Of a stretch of 8,530 bases of DNA, positions 1-4,798 are shown in pieces. This DNA comes from Maricaulis sp042095695 (GTDB lineage Bacteria > Pseudomonadota > Alphaproteobacteria > Caulobacterales > Maricaulaceae). Both the position numbers and the translations under genes were made by a program. The DNA lies in the NCBI GenBank assembly GCA_042095695.1, contig JBELMP010000117.1, positions 1 to 8,530 of the forward strand, given 5' to 3'. Position 1 is the stretch's first letter. Every line of letters starts with the position of its first letter. Under the pieces are notes generated by a model. It was not told the origin of the DNA and made no database searches. It worked only from the letters and a program-made list of their open reading frames with translations.

Positions 1-135
1 ATGCTCACCCGTGCTCTGGGCCCAGAATCGACCATGCAAATGCAGGGGCACGCGCGTATGACGACGACGCTCCTGCGCGCCTCGCGCGGCGATCTTGATC
101 TTGCGACGGTCCAGACGTCCGGGTTCGTCCACCAT
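1..135 (-). CDS. PilZ-domain protein, 5' part (runs off the left edge)
   Basis: Only the first 45 codons lie in the window, read on the minus strand from an ATG at 135; the frame is still open at base 1. The visible protein is very basic and contains RRRHTRVPL at residues 23-31. This fits the start of a PilZ domain, whose RxxxR motif (here R24 and R28) binds cyclic di-GMP; the downstream D/N-x-S-x-x-G motif would lie outside the window. A strong Shine-Dalgarno sequence, GGAGG (147..143 on the minus strand), sits 7 nt before the ATG and fixes the start. The gene follows the PAS gene in the same direction after 59 nt, so the two may be co-transcribed. PilZ proteins of this size are usually cytoplasmic c-di-GMP receptors affecting motility, adhesion or polysaccharide. 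The target here is unknown, and the family call rests on the N-terminal motif alone. Confidence 0.72.
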   Translation of the reverse strand, partial: MVDEPGRLDRRKIKIAARGAQERRRHTRVPLHLHGRFWAQSTGEH

Positions 136-139
136 GTAC

Positions 140-157
140 GGGCCTCCGATAGGACCC
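140..157 (-). promoter_or_regulatory. Possible hairpin over the PilZ ribosome binding site
   Basis: Read on the minus strand, the segment GGGTCCTATCGGAGGCCC can fold as GGG/CCC plus CCT/AGG with a single bulged T and a 5-nt loop. The GGAGG ribosome binding site of the PilZ gene lies partly in the loop and partly in the 3' arm. The stem is short (6 bp), so it may only modestly lower translation. That it has any regulatory role is inference. Confidence 0.3.
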
Positions 158-194
158 GTATGACTAACAGCTGCAGGTTAAAAAGGGTTTGCCA

Positions 195-755
195 TTATCG
201 GTCGTTTGCGATGCTTTTTTCATCGGCTGGCGCGTCCGCCCGCGACGCCGGCAGGAGATGGGCGGGCATGGCTGGCGGCCGGATTTCGCGCAGGCTGGTT
301 CGGATTGCCGGGCGGCCACGGAAAATCTCGATATCATCCAGCGGTTGATAAAGCCCCAGAACACGGTCGATCAGGCCCTCCGGGCCGCGCAGCGGAAAGA
401 AGCTGATCTCGACCGGCAATTGATGCATTTCCATCGAGGTGGCCCGCGCCACTACAGAAGAGGGTGATGCCCCCGCCAGGGTCGACTCAAGTAGCGTCTG
501 AATATGTGTGACGTCATGGCCTCGCCACAGGCTGAGGAAGTTCTGATCGCGGAATTCACGCTGATAGAGCTGGCATAAATACGTACCGGCCAGGCGGAAG
601 ACGTGATGCTGCGTATCGATTCGACGCAGTATGAAGACATGCCCGAGCAGGCCCGCAATGTCCTGTGGTGCGATATCACCGCGGCGCGGTGCTGCACTGC
701 CCAGGCGCAGGGCTTGCCAATAAGTGTGCAGTGCTCGTGATTGCGCGTGGCGCAT
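195..755 (-). CDS. Single-domain PAS protein (PAS_5-like)
   Basis: This 186-aa cytoplasmic protein appears to be a stand-alone PAS sensor or interaction domain of the type common in alphaproteobacteria (PAS_5, PF07310). Recognisable features are an N-terminal helix (about residues 5-18, ALHTYWQAL), R-x-D-I-A-P at 25-30, the core strand motif FRLAGT at 53-58, a W at 77, and a final strand with SFFPLRG at 118-124. A basic, Ala/Pro-rich tail follows. No kinase, GGDEF, EAL or DNA-binding domain is attached, so it probably works by binding a ligand or partner protein. The ATG at 755 is preferred because GGAG lies 6 nt upstream; upstream in-frame ATGs at 791 and 908 lack such a site, and 908 would run into the neighbouring gene's leader. 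It is transcribed towards the PilZ gene and divergently from the secreted-protein gene. The specific signal is not evident. Confidence 0.78.
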   Translation of the reverse strand: MRHAQSRALHTYWQALRLGSAAPRRGDIAPQDIAGLLGHVFILRRIDTQHHVFRLAGTYLCQLYQREFRDQNFLSLWRGHDVTHIQTLLESTLAGASPSSVVARATSMEMHQLPVEISFFPLRGPEGLIDRVLGLYQPLDDIEIFRGRPAIRTSLREIRPPAMPAHLLPASRADAPADEKSIANDR

Positions 756-920
756 GGCGGTCTCCAATACGGGGCAGTTGCGCCGTTTCATTTCAAGAAC
801 GGGGCCATACGCGTGGTGCGCGAAACCGGATTTTTCCTGTCTCCAAAGGCGCGAACGCCTCAGACGCGAAAACCGGCCCGGGCTTTGCAGGAGAAGGCGC
901 AAGACCAAAGGAGAAGAGGC
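756..920. promoter_or_regulatory. Divergent intergenic region (PAS gene / secreted-protein gene)
   Basis: These 165 bp lie between two divergent start codons and should hold both promoters. I see no convincing -35/-10 pair for either direction. Visible structure is a perfect 5-bp inverted repeat AGGCG-CGAA-CGCCT (847-860) and two imperfect copies of CGCGAAA(A)CCGG near 819-829 and 865-875. A ribosome binding site AAGGAG (908-913) serves the plus-strand gene; on the minus strand GGAG serves the PAS gene. Confidence 0.4.
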
Positions 921-1817
921 ATGCGCGTTTCAGCTCGGCACGCTTTGACCATTTCAACATTCCTGATCACGACTGCATTTGCGGCGCCGATGGCGAGTGC
1001 CGGCGGCGGCTCCGGTGGTGATCCGTGCTGCAATCCGCCGCCTCCGCCGCCGCCCAGTTGCTGTCACCATGGCGGCGGTCATTCCGTCAATGTGCCGTCA
1101 ATCAATGTCCATGGTCCCAACATCAATGTCGGCGTGAATGTGCATTCCTCCGTCAATGTGAATGTCAATGCGTCGGCCAGCGCGACCGCCAATGCCAGCG
1201 CGACATCCGGTTCGAGCGCCGGCTCCGCTGCGGGTTCCGTGGTTTATGTTGGCGGCGGCAGCTATAATAACTACTCGACTGCGCCGGCTGCGACCGCGAT
1301 TACCGGACTTAATGTCGTCGGTCAGCACGAGACCGAATACGAGTATTACGAAGAAGAACACACGCGTATCGTCGAGGAATGGCGTGTGGTCCGCGCGGTC
1401 TGTGTCGATGATCTGGGCACACCCCATCCGGCGTCACGTGTCGATGCGGATGAGGCAATTGCTCCGGCCTATAATGGCGAGGTCTATCGCTGCATGGCAG
1501 GCACGGCGATGCAGGTAACGATCGGTTGGCAGCAGGACGGCCAGACGGTCTGGGAGGACGCCGCGACCATCATGTGCCGCAAGGGCGAAGCTTTGCGCCA
1601 CACCCCGGGCGGCGGCCTGACCTGCGACACCCAGGAGCCGCGTCGCAATTGCAATGAGCGCTCCTTGCTGCGCATGCACGGCCCGGGCGAGAAGCTCTAC
1701 TTCATGCGCCGCGAAGAGACCTATACCGAACAATATCGCCGTGAAGTCGAGAGCGCGCATCTGGCGCGGTCCAATATGACATTGATGCTCGATGGCGGTG
1801 TCGGCGGCTATCGCTGA
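921..1817 (+). CDS. Secreted repeat-rich protein of unknown function
   Basis: The 298-aa product is exported. Residues 1-27 form a signal peptide (MRVSARH, a hydrophobic core, then an ASA|GG cleavage site). The mature protein starts Gly-rich, followed by a paired-cysteine motif CCNPPPPPPPSCCHH at 36-50. An Asn-Val tract (residues 55-84, repeated V/I-N-V units) and an Ala/Ser/Thr-rich linker (85-106) come next. The C-terminal part, from about 125 onward, begins with an acidic Tyr/Glu-rich stretch and contains five cysteines (C161, C191, C219, C235, C244) that could form disulfides in the periplasm or outside the cell. I do not recognise a named family; the low-complexity front half suggests a surface or envelope protein. 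AAGGAG 7 nt upstream and the signal peptide both support the ATG at 921 over longer in-frame starts. The gene stands alone, with a terminator 45 nt after its stop. Confidence 0.85.
   Translation: MRVSARHALTISTFLITTAFAAPMASAGGGSGGDPCCNPPPPPPPSCCHHGGGHSVNVPSINVHGPNINVGVNVHSSVNVNVNASASATANASATSGSSAGSAAGSVVYVGGGSYNNYSTAPAATAITGLNVVGQHETEYEYYEEEHTRIVEEWRVVRAVCVDDLGTPHPASRVDADEAIAPAYNGEVYRCMAGTAMQVTIGWQQDGQTVWEDAATIMCRKGEALRHTPGGGLTCDTQEPRRNCNERSLLRMHGPGEKLYFMRREETYTEQYRREVESAHLARSNMTLMLDGGVGGYR
1083..1172 (+). repeat. Degenerate Asn-Val codon repeat inside the secreted-protein gene
   Basis: This segment contains many copies of a TCAATGT/GTGAATGT-like unit, encoding V/I-N-V triplets over residues 55-84 of the secreted protein. 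Spacing between units varies (SVNVPSINVHGPNINV, then GVNVHSSVNVNVNA), so it is a degenerate in-frame repeat and not an exact tandem array. Alternating Asn and hydrophobic residues favour beta structure. Confidence 0.7.
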
Positions 1818-1862
1818 TCACAAAACACCAAGTTCCACTCGCATGCTTTGAAGGCATGAACT

Positions 1863-1895
1863 GCCCCGGCGCACCCTGCGTCGGGGCTCTTTTTT
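1863..1895 (+). terminator. Intrinsic terminator after the secreted-protein gene
   Basis: A stem with arms GCCCCGGCGCA and TGCGTCGGGGC (11 pairs including one G-T wobble) closes a CCC loop and is followed directly by TCTTTTTT. This is a textbook Rho-independent terminator. It lies 45 nt after the stop at 1817 and separates this gene from the antiporter operon. A smaller hairpin with CATGC/GCATG arms lies just before it (1842-1858). Confidence 0.93.
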
Positions 1896-2046
1896 ACTTC
1901 CCCGCTTCGCTTTTCGCCTCCTGCGGGAAATCCTGAAAGCGACATCTCGCCTTAAGAAGTGTGCGAAAGGCAGTGCTGGCATCTGGTCAAGCCCGGGCCA
2001 TCTGGTTAAAAGCCGGTATTGGCAGGGGTTCCAGCGGGGAGATTCC
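1896..2046 (+). promoter_or_regulatory. Leader / promoter region of the mnh operon with tandem direct repeat
   Basis: These 151 bp between the terminator and mnhE must contain the operon promoter unless there is read-through. The clearest element is a direct repeat CATCTGGTCA (1980-1989) and CATCTGGTTA (1999-2008). The copies are 19 bp apart start to start and are separated by a GCCCGGGC palindrome (1991-1998). Two half-sites about two helical turns apart suit a dimeric regulator or activator, but this is inference. A long-range inverted repeat (TTCCCCGC 1898-1905 with GCGGGAA 1923-1929) may fold weakly. The ribosome binding site GGGGAG ends 5 nt before the mnhE ATG. No consensus -35/-10 pair stands out. 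Confidence 0.45.
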
Positions 2047-2550
2047 ATGGCTTATGGTGTCGGCCTCACCGCCATTCTGGTGGTTTTGTGGCTAGTTCTT
2101 TCAGGGTCCTATACATTGTCCGGCGAGCATTCCGTGCTGCTGGTCATGTTTGTGGTGTCGATCGCCGCGGCCGTCTTCTTGACGTTGCGCATGCGTATTC
2201 TCGACCGTGAGACCGTCCCTCTTGCTCCCGCCATTCCGCTGCTTGCGTATTGGAGCTGGCTCGGTCGCGAAATCGTCAATGCCAATATCTCTGTGCTGCG
2301 CCTGATCATGAAACCGGAGATCGAGGTCGAGCCTCGGCTTATCCGGGTCCCGGTCGATCTGCGTTCCGGTCTCGCGCGGTGCGTCTTTGCCAATTCGATT
2401 ACACTGACGCCGGGCACGGTCACCGTGGATATCGAGGAAGACGGCTTCCTCATCCACGCCCTCGATAATTCTTTCACGGCACCGGAAGGCTTCGCCGAAA
2501 TGGCCGCTCGCTCCGATGCCGCGTCTGACGGGCGCCGGGAGGAAAGCTGA
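2047..2550 (+). CDS. mnhE: Na+/H+ antiporter subunit E (MnhE/MrpE)
   Basis: This 167-aa inner-membrane protein is the E subunit of an Mrp/Mnh multisubunit cation/proton antiporter. Two hydrophobic helices lie at about residues 5-20 and 28-46, then a conserved amphipathic stretch WSWLGREIVNANISVLRLIM at 69-88. The family hallmark ANSITLTPGTVTVD follows at 115-128, leading into a soluble cytoplasmic C-terminal domain (IEEDGFLIHALD). Length is normal for MrpE (about 160 aa). It is the first gene of the operon, which is unusual because E sits fifth in the classical mrpABCDEFG order. The ATG has GGGGAG 5 nt upstream. Its stop overlaps the mnhF start by one base (TGATG), indicating translational coupling. 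MrpE is thought to support assembly or activity and not to translocate ions itself. Confidence 0.95.
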   Translation: MAYGVGLTAILVVLWLVLSGSYTLSGEHSVLLVMFVVSIAAAVFLTLRMRILDRETVPLAPAIPLLAYWSWLGREIVNANISVLRLIMKPEIEVEPRLIRVPVDLRSGLARCVFANSITLTPGTVTVDIEEDGFLIHALDNSFTAPEGFAEMAARSDAASDGRREES

Positions 2551-2867
2551 TGCATTGGGTGAATTTTCTGATCGCACTCGGGATGGCCGGTGCGATGGCG
2601 ATCATGTTGGCACGCCTGTTCGCGGGACCTACCTTGTATGACCGGGTGCTGGCCGCAAATTCCTTCGGTACCAAGACGGTGCTGTTCCTGCTGGTCTTTT
2701 CCGCCATTTCCGGCCGTCAGGACGCGATCGATATTGCCTTGCTCTACGCATTGATCAATTTCGTGGCGACAATCGCGATCCTGAAATTCTTCCGCTATCG
2801 CTCGCTGGAAATCGCTCTGGCTCAAATGTCCCTGCGACGCGCGGTTGAAGGGGAGTTCGACGAATGA
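2550..2867 (+). CDS. mnhF: Na+/H+ antiporter subunit F (MnhF/MrpF)
   Basis: This 105-aa protein with three predicted transmembrane helices is the small F subunit of the Mrp complex. The family signature GPTLYDRVLAAN spans residues 26-37 with the conserved Asp at 31. A second conserved stretch, DIALLYALINFVATIAI, follows from D61 and forms the third helix. A short charged tail (FFRYRSLEIALAQMSLRRAVEGEFDE) lies in the cytoplasm and is somewhat longer than in the shortest family members. The start ATG overlaps the mnhE stop by one base, and the stop overlaps the mnhG start by four (ATGA), so expression should be coupled to both neighbours. MrpF is homologous to MbhB of membrane-bound hydrogenase. 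Confidence 0.95.
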   Translation: MHWVNFLIALGMAGAMAIMLARLFAGPTLYDRVLAANSFGTKTVLFLLVFSAISGRQDAIDIALLYALINFVATIAILKFFRYRSLEIALAQMSLRRAVEGEFDE

Positions 2868-3235
2868 GCGGCGCCGAGATTTTCGACCAGATCCGTTTCG
2901 CCCTGAGCGTCGGTGCCATGGCAACCGGTCTGTTGTTCGTTCTAGCCGGTGCGATCGGCGTTATCCGCCTGCCGGACTTTTACACGCGCATGCATGCCGC
3001 TGGCGTGACCGATACTCTGGGTGCGGAGTTGGTCATTCTCGGCCTCATGCTGCAGGCGGGCGATTGGCAAACTGTGGCCAAGCTGGCTCTGGCGGCGCTC
3101 CTGCTTTTCCTGACCAGTCCGACGGCGACCCATGCCGTGGCCAATGCCGCGCATCGTGCAGGTCAATTGCCCGACCTGTCCAAGTTCAAGCCCAAGCATC
3201 CGCGTGATGCCGGCAGCCAGGAGGCCTCGAAATGA
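2864..3235 (+). CDS. mnhG: Na+/H+ antiporter subunit G (MnhG/MrpG)
   Basis: This 123-aa protein with three predicted membrane helices matches subunit G. The diagnostic segment GVIRLPDFYTRMHAAGVTDT lies at residues 32-51, between helix 1 (about 15-34) and helix 2 (about 52-66). A third helix follows at about 74-89 (KLALAALLLFLTSPTATH). The C-terminus, with a Lys-rich tail (LSKFKPKHPRD), is probably cytoplasmic. Length is within the usual MrpG range. It overlaps mnhF and the next gene by four bases each. G is a structural subunit of the Mrp membrane domain, equivalent to MbhC. Confidence 0.95.
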   Translation: MSGAEIFDQIRFALSVGAMATGLLFVLAGAIGVIRLPDFYTRMHAAGVTDTLGAELVILGLMLQAGDWQTVAKLALAALLLFLTSPTATHAVANAAHRAGQLPDLSKFKPKHPRDAGSQEASK

Positions 3236-3792
3236 CCGGTGCCGATCTGACTCAATTCCTCGACTACACCCTGATCGCGATGCTGCTGGCGGTGGGATTT
3301 GCCATCGTAAGGCTGCGTAACCTGTTCGCGGTGGTGATGCTCACGGGCGTTTACTCACTCCTGTCTGCCGCCTGGTTTGTTTCGCTCGATGCGGTCGATG
3401 TCGCCTTCACCGAAGCCGCCGTCGGCGCCGGGATCTCAACAGTATTGATGCTGGGCGCCATGCTGTTGACGGCGCGCGAGGCCGAACCCGCCGGTGCCGG
3501 ACGTCACTGGGTCGCGCTTGTCGTGGTGAGCGTAACCGGGTTCGCCCTCTTGTTCGCCATTCCCGACATGCCGGTTTATGGCGATGTCAATGCGCCGGCC
3601 AATGCCTATGTCGGCGCCGCCTATCTTGAGCGCACGCCCAATGAAATCTCGGTGCCCAATGTGGTGACTGCCGTTCTCGCCAGCTATCGCGGCTATGACA
3701 CGTTCGGCGAAACCGTGGTGATTTTCACCGCAGCCCTCGGGGTTATCCTGCTGCTGGGCTTCGGCCAGCGCCGTCGCGACGAGGAGGAATAG
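3232..3792 (+). CDS. Stand-alone MrpA C-terminal protein (MbhD + MbhE domains, DUF4040)
   Basis: This 186-aa membrane protein corresponds to the C-terminal part of MrpA, here encoded separately from any large A subunit. The first half is MbhD/DUF4040-like: helices from about residue 13 onward and the signature AVDVAFTEAAVGAG at 54-67 with Glu61. The second half is MbhE-like, with a helix at about 93-110, a periplasmic loop (MPVYGDVNAPANAYVG), then NVVTAVLASYRGYDTFGE at 143-160 and a final helix ending in RRRDEEE. In membrane-bound hydrogenase these two parts are separate proteins, and in canonical MrpA they are fused to a large NuoL-like domain; here they are fused only to each other. This region is thought to line the cation path in Mrp/Mbh. 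The start overlaps mnhG by four bases; mnhB begins 2 nt after the stop. Confidence 0.9.
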   Translation: MTGADLTQFLDYTLIAMLLAVGFAIVRLRNLFAVVMLTGVYSLLSAAWFVSLDAVDVAFTEAAVGAGISTVLMLGAMLLTAREAEPAGAGRHWVALVVVSVTGFALLFAIPDMPVYGDVNAPANAYVGAAYLERTPNEISVPNVVTAVLASYRGYDTFGETVVIFTAALGVILLLGFGQRRRDEEE

Positions 3793-3794
3793 AG

Positions 3795-4253
3795 ATGAAA
3801 GAGCATCTGATCCTGCGCGTTGTCGCCAAGCTTCTCATACCGATGATTGTCGTCTTCGGCCTCTATGTGCAATTCCACGGCGATTACGGTCCCGGTGGCG
3901 GATTCCAGGCCGGCGTGATCGTGGCTGTCGCCGTCATTCTCTACGCGTTGATATTCGGCATGGACGAGGCCCAGCGCGCCGTACCGCCGGTCGTTGCGCG
4001 CTATGGTGCTGCGGCTGGTGTTCTGCTCTATGCCGGTGTCGGCCTGGCGACCCTGGTCCTGCCTTTCGCAGGCGAGTCCGTGAACTTCCTCGATTATGAC
4101 GCCTTGCATCCTGATCAGGGCCATCACACCGGTCAGCACTACGGAATTCTGCTGGTCGAGCTCGGGGTATTGATCACCGTCGCATCGGTCATGCTGGCGA
4201 TCTTCTACGCCTTTGCGGGCCGCGTGCCCGACATTCCCGAGGAGGAGTGGTAG
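3795..4253 (+). CDS. mnhB: Na+/H+ antiporter subunit B (MnhB/MrpB)
   Basis: This 152-aa protein is subunit B (PF04039 type). The diagnostic motif HGDYGPGGGFQAG lies at residues 28-40, right after the first helix (about 9-25). Three more helices follow, at about 40-55, 70-90 and 115-140. The loop LDYDALHPDQGHHTGQHYG before the last helix carries several His and Asp residues. The acidic end (VPDIPEEEW) is cytoplasmic. Length is typical for MrpB. A ribosome binding site GAGGAGGAA overlaps the end of the preceding gene. The next gene starts 2 nt downstream of the stop. It is homologous to MbhF of membrane-bound hydrogenase and is a structural part of the antiporter membrane domain. Confidence 0.95.
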   Translation: MKEHLILRVVAKLLIPMIVVFGLYVQFHGDYGPGGGFQAGVIVAVAVILYALIFGMDEAQRAVPPVVARYGAAAGVLLYAGVGLATLVLPFAGESVNFLDYDALHPDQGHHTGQHYGILLVELGVLITVASVMLAIFYAFAGRVPDIPEEEW

Positions 4254-4255
4254 GC

Positions 4256-4798
4256 ATGCTCGAAACCATTCTCGAACGTTTCAACTACATTCCGATCGTC
4301 ATCCTGATGATGACCGGTCTATATGTCGTGTTTGCAACCGGTAATCTGGTCAAGCGCCTGGTTGGACTGTCTCTTTTCCAGACCTCGGTCTTCCTGCTTT
4401 ACGTCTCGATCGGCAAGGTCTTCGGTGGCCAGCCGCCGATCCTGGAATATGGTCATCATGAGGATGAAGGCGATTATGGCAGCGCCACCGGATATGGTGC
4501 GACCGAATATGGCGGCGACGCCGATGCAGCGGACGGGCATGGCGCTGATCACGCCGCCGATGCCAGCCATGACGCGGCCTATGATTCTGCCCATGATGCC
4601 GGTCATCATGCGGCTGAAACCCTGCTGTACTCCAATCCGCTTCCGCACGTGCTGATCCTCACGGCGATCGTCGTTGGTGTCGCCACGCTGGCCGTGGGTC
4701 TGGCCCTCGTCGTCCGCATCCGCGAGGCTTACGGCACGATCGAGGATGATGCGATCAATGCGGCGGACTATTCCCGCGAAACGGGGAGTAGCGAGTGA
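4256..4798 (+). CDS. mnhC: Na+/H+ antiporter subunit C (MnhC/MrpC, NuoK-like) with His/Asp-rich insertion
   Basis: The 180-aa product is the NuoK-like C subunit. Helix 1 is at about residues 11-28. Helix 2 lies within NLVKRLVGLSLFQTSVFLLYVSIG at 30-53. Helix 3 follows SNPLPHVLILTAIVVGVATL from 126. Usual MrpC proteins are about 110-125 aa; the excess comes from an insertion at about 66-121 between helices 2 and 3 and a longer acidic tail (GTIEDDAINAADYSRETGSSE). The insertion has 8 His and 14 Asp/Glu. It includes five consecutive tetrapeptides starting with Asp (D98, D102, D106, D110, D114). By NuoK topology it should face the periplasm. The ATG at 4256 is chosen, with GGAGGAG upstream; a GTG at 4247 overlapping mnhB is the alternative. 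The stop overlaps the next start (TGATG). Confidence 0.92.
   Translation: MLETILERFNYIPIVILMMTGLYVVFATGNLVKRLVGLSLFQTSVFLLYVSIGKVFGGQPPILEYGHHEDEGDYGSATGYGATEYGGDADAADGHGADHAADASHDAAYDSAHDAGHHAAETLLYSNPLPHVLILTAIVVGVATLAVGLALVVRIREAYGTIEDDAINAADYSRETGSSE
4451..4618 (+). repeat. His/Asp/Ala-rich insertion in mnhC with degenerate 12-bp repeats
   Basis: This segment encodes residues 66-121 of MnhC. Its second half (4547-4606) is built of five degenerate 12-bp units that each begin with GAT or GAC and encode D-x-x-x tetrapeptides: DHAA, DASH, DAAY, DSAH, DAGH. The first half is Gly/Tyr/Glu-rich with GYG/EYG units. The codon pattern suggests growth by local duplication followed by divergence. Confidence 0.75.

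Noticed and set aside
1..348. Plus-strand open frame of 115 aa at the left edge
   Set aside because: It is antisense to the PilZ start and the end of the PAS gene, both supported by ribosome binding sites and domain motifs. Its product is Arg/Ser-rich with no recognisable feature.
756..908. N-terminal extension of the PAS protein to ATGs at 791 or 908
   Set aside because: The extension is Arg-rich and low-quality, and lies in the intergenic region. The ATG at 755 has a well-placed GGAG and begins just before the first PAS helix.
741..920. 60-residue N-terminal extension of the secreted-protein frame
   Set aside because: The extension would overlap the PAS gene start and hide the signal peptide. 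The ATG at 921 has AAGGAG at good spacing and yields a normal export signal.
1898..1929. Inverted repeat TTCCCCGC / GCGGGAA as a riboswitch or attenuator
   Set aside because: One short bulged stem with a 17-nt loop and no run of T after it; too weak to call a regulatory RNA.
2109..2924. Minus-strand 271-aa open frame across mnhE-mnhF
   Set aside because: It lies opposite three well-supported mnh genes, and its composition (Arg/Gln/Ser-rich) is typical of an antisense shadow in GC-rich DNA.
4319..4655. Met-rich open frames on both strands across the mnhC insertion
   Set aside because: They arise from the GAT/CAT codon pattern of the insertion read in other frames; the true frame keeps the conserved MrpC helices on both sides.
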